Shown here piece after piece: positions 48,628 to 54,141 of a stretch of 54,141 bases of DNA (position 1 is the stretch's first letter; every line of letters starts with the position of its first letter). The position numbers and the translations under genes are program-made. The stretch is taken from the IMG/VR virus record IMGVR_UViG_3300035703_000124, positions 1-54,141 of that record; one strand, 5' to 3'. Source of the stretch: a virus. Below the pieces are notes generated by a model that searched no databases, was not told the DNA's origin, and saw only the letters and a list, made by a program, of their open reading frames with translations.

Positions 48628-48933
48628 ATGTCTTATCGTATTGATTCCGCATACTGCTGGTACAACAATGGTAGTATGATTGTGAAAATGTATTTTATTA
48701 ATCATGTTCCTTTTACATTTGATGAATTGCCAGATGGTCATTTGTATGATTTAGATCTTTGTAGGGCAGCAGATAAACAGAGAACTTTTGAACCAGAAGA
48801 CTTATATAAAAACTCATTTTATCTAATTGATGAAGAAGCACACCCATGTCTTTTTCCTGTTGATTTGGAAAATCCAGAAGATATGCCAGAAGATGAACAA
48901 TATTTTTATGATGAAGATGATTTTTCTTCATAA
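48628..48933 (+). CDS. Small acidic hypothetical protein
   Basis: 101 residues, GGGAG ribosome site at 48614-48618. Aromatic N-terminus (YRIDSAYCWYNNGSMIVKMYF) and strongly acidic C-terminus (NPEDMPEDEQYFYDEDDF). No signal peptide or named domain. It sits between the tRNA and the giant virion gene behind a late-type box. Confidence 0.55.
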   Translation: MSYRIDSAYCWYNNGSMIVKMYFINHVPFTFDELPDGHLYDLDLCRAADKQRTFEPEDLYKNSFYLIDEEAHPCLFPVDLENPEDMPEDEQYFYDEDDFSS

Positions 48934-48936
48934 ATA
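48929..48936 (+). promoter_or_regulatory. Probable late promoter of the giant virion gene
   Basis: CATAAATA, sharing the preceding stop codon, 33 bases before ATG 48969. Confidence 0.55.
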
Positions 48937-48968
48937 AAACATAGAAATATTTCGTCAAATATAATAAA

Positions 48969-51900
48969 ATGCCATTAAATAAACTTGATCAGTTTATCAA
49001 AAATACAGAAGGTCGCATCCTTTATGTAAACCCAAGTGACCTTGATTCGACTGATTCAATTACAAATGAAGGTAATTCACTTGCACAACCTTTTAAAACC
49101 GTTCAAAGAGCACTTTTAGAAGCAGCAAGATTTTCATATTTAAGAGGAAATAATAACGACTTAACCGAAAAAACAACGATTTTGCTTTTTCCTGGTGAGC
49201 ATATAATTGATAATAGACCTGGATATGCAATTTATGCAGATAATAATAACGTAGCAAGAGTTACTCCTATTGATGGTGGTGTAGGAACTCCTGCACAGAC
49301 AACATTATCTTTAGAATTAGATTCTAATTTTGATTTAACACAAGAAGATAATATCTTATATAAGTTTAATAGTGTTCGTGGTGGTGTTGTAGTTCCTAGA
49401 GGAACTTCAATCGTTGGTTTGGATTTAAGAAAAACAAAATTAAGACCAAAATATGTTCCGAATCCAACAGATCCTGCAGTACCAAACTCTGCAATCTTTA
49501 GAATCACTGGTGCATGTTATTTTTGGCAATTCTCATTATTTGATGGTGATGATAGTGGATTAGTTTATACAAATCCAAGAGATTTTAGTCCAGAATTTAG
49601 TTCTACTCCAAGATTCAGTCACCATAAATTAACTTGTTTTGAATATTGTGATGGTGTTAATATTGTTAATAGAACTGCATTTGGTGAACTTACTGATCTT
49701 GACATGTATTATAGCAAGGTCAGTAATGCATATAATTCTTATAGAGAAATTGAAAATGCATCTAAGTTTCCTCAATCCTCAACATCATTTGCAAAAAGAG
49801 CACCCGAATGGGAAATTGTTGGATCTTTTAGATCTGACCCAATTAATATTACGAATATTTTTTCAGGAAACGGTACAACAGCATCTAATAGAATTACTAT
49901 AACAACTGACGTTGCACACGGACTGAATTTTGGTACACCAATCAAAATTCGCGGTGTTTCTGCATCAGAATACAATGTATCTACATTTGTTCAAGATGTT
50001 TTAAGTGATACTCAATTCACTTATCTTTTACCAACTTTCCCACCAAATTTAAATGCAACTCCACAATTAAATGATGCAACAGTTACTGTTGAAACAGATA
50101 CTGTTGGTGGTGCATCTCCATACGTCTTCAACATATCATTACGTTCGGTATGGGGAATGAATGGTATGCACGCAGATGGTGCAAAAGCATCTGGATTTCG
50201 TTCAATGGTTGTTGCACAATTTACTGCGGTATCTCTTCAAAAAGATGATCGTGCATTTGTAAAATATAATAAAACTACAAGAACTTATGATTCTGTATCA
50301 TATACACCAGTCTATGGTGCTGCACTACCACTAGGTGCGGCACAGACTAATACAGAAAAAGTCTATCACCTAGATCAGGATGCAATTTATAGACCTGATT
50401 GGGAATCGAGTCATATTAAAATTTCAAATGATTCATTTATTCAAATCGTTTCTGTTTTTGCAATCGGATTTACATATCACTTTGATGCAAACTCTGGAGC
50501 AGATGCATCAATTACAAACTCAAACTCAAACTTTGGTCAAATTGCACTAAAATCATCAACATATAAAGCAGAAGCATTTGAAAAAGATGATCATGCTTAT
50601 ATAACATCAATTGTCGCCCCAAGAGATATTGATACTTCAATTGCAGATGAAATTGAATGGTTATCTTTAGATGTTGTAAAAACAAGAACAGTAGCAAACT
50701 CTCAAAAGTTATATCTATACGGATTTACTTCAGAAAGTGCGATACCTGTTTCAGTAACACAAGGATATCGCATCGGTGCAAAGTTAAATGACAAACTTTA
50801 CGCCAGATTTTTAGGTATTGATTATGAAGCCGACATTTATATGACCGGCAAAAATGACCAAACATCAAGAAATGAAAAAAGTTATATTGTAACTGCAATA
50901 AAAAATAATATATTTACAATTGGACCACACAATTTAAAGACTGGTGAGAAAATTATCATTCAGAGTAAAAAGGGAGATCTTCCAGAAAGTTTAACCGAAC
51001 ATATTGTTTATTATGCTATTACTGATGATTTACCAGGTAGTAGATTAAATTCACAACAAATACAAGTTGCAGCATCATTTACTTATGCATTTTTGAATGA
51101 AGCAGTACAAACATATGGTGGTGATCCTAATTCAGATATTATTATTAATAGTAGAGTTTCTGATAAAGATGCTGGTGATATTGGATCTCCAATTCAGTGG
51201 GATAGTGCCAATTCACAGTGGTATATTAATGTTGGAACTGGTAATCAAATTTACAATTCATTCTTGGATTCTGGAATTGGATATGATCCAGATGATGAGA
51301 ATAAATATTCGGAATCTACAGACCTTGCATTTGTAACAAGAAATGCAGATGAAAGAGGTCTTGATGAAAAAGTTTACAAGTTAAGAGTTGTAATTCCAAA
51401 AGAATCTGTTAATGCAAAAAATCCAGAAATTGGATTTATTATGCAAGATTCGAGTTATACTGGAGCATTGAATAATACAGAAATATTTGGTTCTTTAAAG
51501 TCTTCATTAACTTTAAATGAAACGCGATATAAGAGAAATCAAAAATTTATCTCTAATTGTTCTTTATCTGGAACAGAAGTAACAATTACGACAGAAACAC
51601 CACACAAACTTAAAGTTAGTGATATTGTAATTGTAAGAGACATTAAAGATACTATTGAATCTCCTACAGGTGAATTTAATCGTGGTTTCAATGGTTCATT
51701 TGCAGTTACTGAAATTGTAAATGATATGCAATTTAGGTACACAACTACTGATATTGCAGGATTGGTTCATACACCAGGATCTTTCCAAAACAATGTTAAT
51801 ACAAGAACTGTTGATGAACTTCCAAGAATTGAAAAGAATGATATTAAATCAAATCTTTATATTTACAGAAATGATGTAATTTCGGACTATATTAAAGACG

Positions 51901-54141
51901 AAAGAGATGGAATTTATCATCTTTATATTTTAAGTGCAAATTATGCACCTGTAAATACATTTACAGACTATAAGTTTACTCAAACACCAGTAGATCTTTA
52001 TCCACAATTAGATCGTGATAACATTGATTCTAATCCAAAGTCTGCAAAAACTTATGCAAAAAGAGCACCAGTTGGTGATGTTGTAACAAATGATCTTAAG
52101 AAGAGTATTACAAGAGAAACTATTGATACTTTCTGCAAAAACTTTGGTAAAGGTTTAGAAATTCAAAGTGTTTCTGCCACACAACAACCAACTGCAACAC
52201 TCACTTTTGCTCAAAATCATGGACTAGGTGGTGTTGTAAATGGCACATTAGTTGCTGGCACTGGAAGTCGTAACAATGGTACTTATTATAATGTAAAATT
52301 GCATACAAATGATAATGCTCTTTCACCATCAACATGGTCTGGAGCAACTGCAAAAGTCGTAGTTGCTGGTGGTGTTATAACTTCCTTTGAGATTCAAAAC
52401 AAGGGATCTGGATATAAGAACGGAGATAAATTATATTTTAATATTGGAGGAACTTATCCAATTGGTGGTTCTTCTGATGCGTATATTGAATTAGCAACTT
52501 CTGGTATTACGACTTACATTGGTGATGTTGTTCAAATTACTGGTAATGGTTTTACTGATGATGGATATTATAGAATTAATTCAGTTGGTGTTAATACAAT
52601 TAGTATTAACAGACACTCTGGTGATCCATCTATTTCTGCTGGACAATATGCTTTTGTTGTTGGACAGTCGGTTAAAGTACAATCTACACAATATGGTGTA
52701 TCCCAGACAATTATTGATGGTGAAACTGCAGTTACAGTTGGATTAGTTACTTTTACAACTTATGACTCTCATGGACTGAGTGTAGGTAATAAGTTTAGAG
52801 TCATTAATTCTTCTAATTCAAATCTTGGAGATTATGTAGTTAAGGACGTTCTTTCCGTAACTTCATTTAATGTAAAAACCGAATCAAACCTATCAAGTTC
52901 TGCTGTAGATGGATATATTTTAAAACACGGTTTGTCTGCTAACCAAGGAATTTCTGATATTAGAACCGAAAGTTATTCTTCAAGAACTGTTCCATTTTAT
53001 AGTGGGGAAACTTTCAAACTTACATCAGCAATTAACGCTGGAGATTCTGGTACAGTAAACATCCAATGTTTAACTGGTATTTCAACTTCTAAGAGATTAA
53101 AACTCGGTGATTTTGTTCAAGTAAATGACGAAATCATGAGAATTAGTTCTACTCCATCAGACACTTCAATTCAAGTGTTCCGTGGATATGCAGGAACTCG
53201 CCAAGGAAATCATCCAATCAATTCGATTCTCAAAAAAATTGATGTAGTACCAATTGAATTTAGAAGACCTTCAATTATTCGTGCATCTGGACATACATTT
53301 GAATATCTTGGTTATGGCCCTGGAAACTATTCAACTGCTCTTCCACAAGTTCAAATTAAAACTCTCTCTGAAAGAGAAGATTTCTTAGTTCAGGCGCAAG
53401 AAAGATCTGCTGGTGCTGTCATTTATACTGGAATGAATAGTAGGGGTGATACTTTCAATGGTAATACAAAAGTATCTGCATCGAGTGGTCAAACAATTTC
53501 TTATGATATTCCAAAACCAACAATTACTGGACAAGATCCTTCTAAATTAAGTGTTGCATTTGATGAAATTACAGTAAGAGAAAGAATTCTTGTTGAAGGT
53601 GGAACCTCAGGATTTGTTCTTTCTCAGTTTGATGGTCCGGTCACTATGACTAGATCGTTGAGAGTTAAAGGAAAAACAACTTTAAATGGACAACTTAGAG
53701 TTACATTTAGAGATAAAGCAGTTAATGAAAATAGTGGTTCAATTGTTTCTAAAGGTGGAATTGGTGTAGGTGATGATTCTTATTTCAGAGCAAAAGTTGA
53801 AATTGTAGGGCAAGTAAAAACTGGAACTGGTATTGTTCCAGATGAGGACATGGGTGCTTATATTGGAAGACCAGGAATTGCATATAGTGATGCATATATT
53901 GGAAACATTAGAGTTGGTGCTGCATCATCAAATACAATTGATACTAGATCTGGTGGTCTTACTATTGATGCAACAAACGGCAATTTAACTCAAACGGCAT
54001 CAGGAGCAGTTAGTGTAACCGCCAGCGGTGGTAACTTAACTCAAACGGCATCAGGAGCAGTTAGCGTAACCGCCAGCGGTGGTAACTTAACTCAAACGGC
54101 ATCAGGAGCAGTTAGCCAAACAGCAACGACTGGAAAGGTTA
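48969..54141 (+). CDS. Very large virion structural protein, beta-helix type (3' end outside window)
   Basis: The frame is open from ATG 48969 to the last base (1724 complete codons). It opens MPLNKLDQFIKNTEGRILYV and has a pectate-lyase-like beginning (GNSLAQPFKTVQRALLEAA, LLFPGEHIIDNRPG) related to the second half of the giant fibre at 39797. Repeated beta modules follow (NRITITTDVAHGLNFGTP, TVTGTETPHKLKVSD-like strands), then PSIIRASGHTFEYLGYGPGNY, known to me from large cyanophage virion proteins. The last 50 visible residues are a 17-residue repeat. A fibre or side tail protein is likely. Confidence 0.75.
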   Translation, partial: MPLNKLDQFIKNTEGRILYVNPSDLDSTDSITNEGNSLAQPFKTVQRALLEAARFSYLRGNNNDLTEKTTILLFPGEHIIDNRPGYAIYADNNNVARVTPIDGGVGTPAQTTLSLELDSNFDLTQEDNILYKFNSVRGGVVVPRGTSIVGLDLRKTKLRPKYVPNPTDPAVPNSAIFRITGACYFWQFSLFDGDDSGLVYTNPRDFSPEFSSTPRFSHHKLTCFEYCDGVNIVNRTAFGELTDLDMYYSKVSNAYNSYREIENASKFPQSSTSFAKRAPEWEIVGSFRSDPINITNIFSGNGTTASNRITITTDVAHGLNFGTPIKIRGVSASEYNVSTFVQDVLSDTQFTYLLPTFPPNLNATPQLNDATVTVETDTVGGASPYVFNISLRSVWGMNGMHADGAKASGFRSMVVAQFTAVSLQKDDRAFVKYNKTTRTYDSVSYTPVYGAALPLGAAQTNTEKVYHLDQDAIYRPDWESSHIKISNDSFIQIVSVFAIGFTYHFDANSGADASITNSNSNFGQIALKSSTYKAEAFEKDDHAYITSIVAPRDIDTSIADEIEWLSLDVVKTRTVANSQKLYLYGFTSESAIPVSVTQGYRIGAKLNDKLYARFLGIDYEADIYMTGKNDQTSRNEKSYIVTAIKNNIFTIGPHNLKTGEKIIIQSKKGDLPESLTEHIVYYAITDDLPGSRLNSQQIQVAASFTYAFLNEAVQTYGGDPNSDIIINSRVSDKDAGDIGSPIQWDSANSQWYINVGTGNQIYNSFLDSGIGYDPDDENKYSESTDLAFVTRNADERGLDEKVYKLRVVIPKESVNAKNPEIGFIMQDSSYTGALNNTEIFGSLKSSLTLNETRYKRNQKFISNCSLSGTEVTITTETPHKLKVSDIVIVRDIKDTIESPTGEFNRGFNGSFAVTEIVNDMQFRYTTTDIAGLVHTPGSFQNNVNTRTVDELPRIEKNDIKSNLYIYRNDVISDYIKDERDGIYHLYILSANYAPVNTFTDYKFTQTPVDLYPQLDRDNIDSNPKSAKTYAKRAPVGDVVTNDLKKSITRETIDTFCKNFGKGLEIQSVSATQQPTATLTFAQNHGLGGVVNGTLVAGTGSRNNGTYYNVKLHTNDNALSPSTWSGATAKVVVAGGVITSFEIQNKGSGYKNGDKLYFNIGGTYPIGGSSDAYIELATSGITTYIGDVVQITGNGFTDDGYYRINSVGVNTISINRHSGDPSISAGQYAFVVGQSVKVQSTQYGVSQTIIDGETAVTVGLVTFTTYDSHGLSVGNKFRVINSSNSNLGDYVVKDVLSVTSFNVKTESNLSSSAVDGYILKHGLSANQGISDIRTESYSSRTVPFYSGETFKLTSAINAGDSGTVNIQCLTGISTSKRLKLGDFVQVNDEIMRISSTPSDTSIQVFRGYAGTRQGNHPINSILKKIDVVPIEFRRPSIIRASGHTFEYLGYGPGNYSTALPQVQIKTLSEREDFLVQAQERSAGAVIYTGMNSRGDTFNGNTKVSASSGQTISYDIPKPTITGQDPSKLSVAFDEITVRERILVEGGTSGFVLSQFDGPVTMTRSLRVKGKTTLNGQLRVTFRDKAVNENSGSIVSKGGIGVGDDSYFRAKVEIVGQVKTGTGIVPDEDMGAYIGRPGIAYSDAYIGNIRVGAASSNTIDTRSGGLTIDATNGNLTQTASGAVSVTASGGNLTQTASGAVSVTASGGNLTQTASGAVSQTATTGKV
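53982..54116 (+). repeat. 51-base tandem coding repeat
   Basis: Three copies begin at 53982, 54033 and 54084 (the third partly visible). Each encodes NLTQTASGAVSVTASGG. Copies are almost identical in DNA and use ACG, GCC and AGC codons that are rare in the rest of the gene. The array may continue outside the window. Confidence 0.9.

Overview
The window is a piece of the genome of a T4-like cyanophage, a marine myovirus of Synechococcus/Prochlorococcus type. The evidence is a set of T4 core genes (32, 59, 33, 4, 53, 48, 26, 5, hub genes), typical cyanophage auxiliary genes (phoH, thyX, glutaredoxin, small DUF4278 and DUF1825 proteins), AT-rich DNA, late promoters of the (N)ATAAATA/CTAAATA type, and large Gly-rich and collagen-like virion proteins. 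No photosynthesis gene is present in this piece. All family names were assigned by eye from motifs; nothing was searched.

Layout. (1) 1-8162: adhesin/fibre-like region with five tandem or near-tandem Gly-rich proteins, two mini-collagens, two 2-oxoglutarate/Fe(II) oxygenases and a third, apparently iron-site-less relative. (2) 8200-18644: a tightly packed accessory glycan cassette behind a strong extended -10 promoter: GH130-like propeller, glycosyltransferases including a GT11 fucosyltransferase, FkbM methyltransferases, a sugar nucleotidyltransferase, a cupin, a RuBisCO-like protein (RLP), a short GDPD-like phosphodiesterase and a 995-residue GT2-GT25-TPR-FkbM fusion. (3) 18653-27408: early/DNA metabolism region with glutaredoxin, an elaborately folded candidate RNA, a glutamine riboswitch heading three micropeptide genes, ThyX, PhoH, a RecB-like nuclease, gp33, gp59, gp32 and a Mom-like DNA modification gene invaded by a putative homing endonuclease. 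(4) 27435-30037, minus strand: gp53, gp48, an unknown protein and gp4. (5) 30078-39795, plus strand: tail/baseplate genes, hub and spike. (6) 39797-54141: giant collagen-like and beta-helix fibres, another Gly-rich adhesin, small genes, an orphan Phd-type antitoxin, a tRNA-Arg-like gene and a very large virion protein that runs off the end.

How the parts fit together: the structural genes build baseplate and fibres whose repeats are Gly-Thr-Gln, Gly-Ala-Gln and similar. The glycan cassette could decorate those fibres or remodel host surface sugars (inference). The most unusual content is the RLP embedded between a nucleotidyltransferase/cupin pair and a GDPD gene. It keeps the RuBisCO metal-site Lys/Asp/Glu but has lost several carboxylase-defining residues, so it is probably an enolase, isomerase or decarboxylase-type enzyme in a sugar pathway. 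Next in interest are the endonuclease insertion that swapped the 3' end of the Mom-like gene and left the old end behind, the folded RNA at 18906-19080, and the riboswitch-controlled micropeptide operon.
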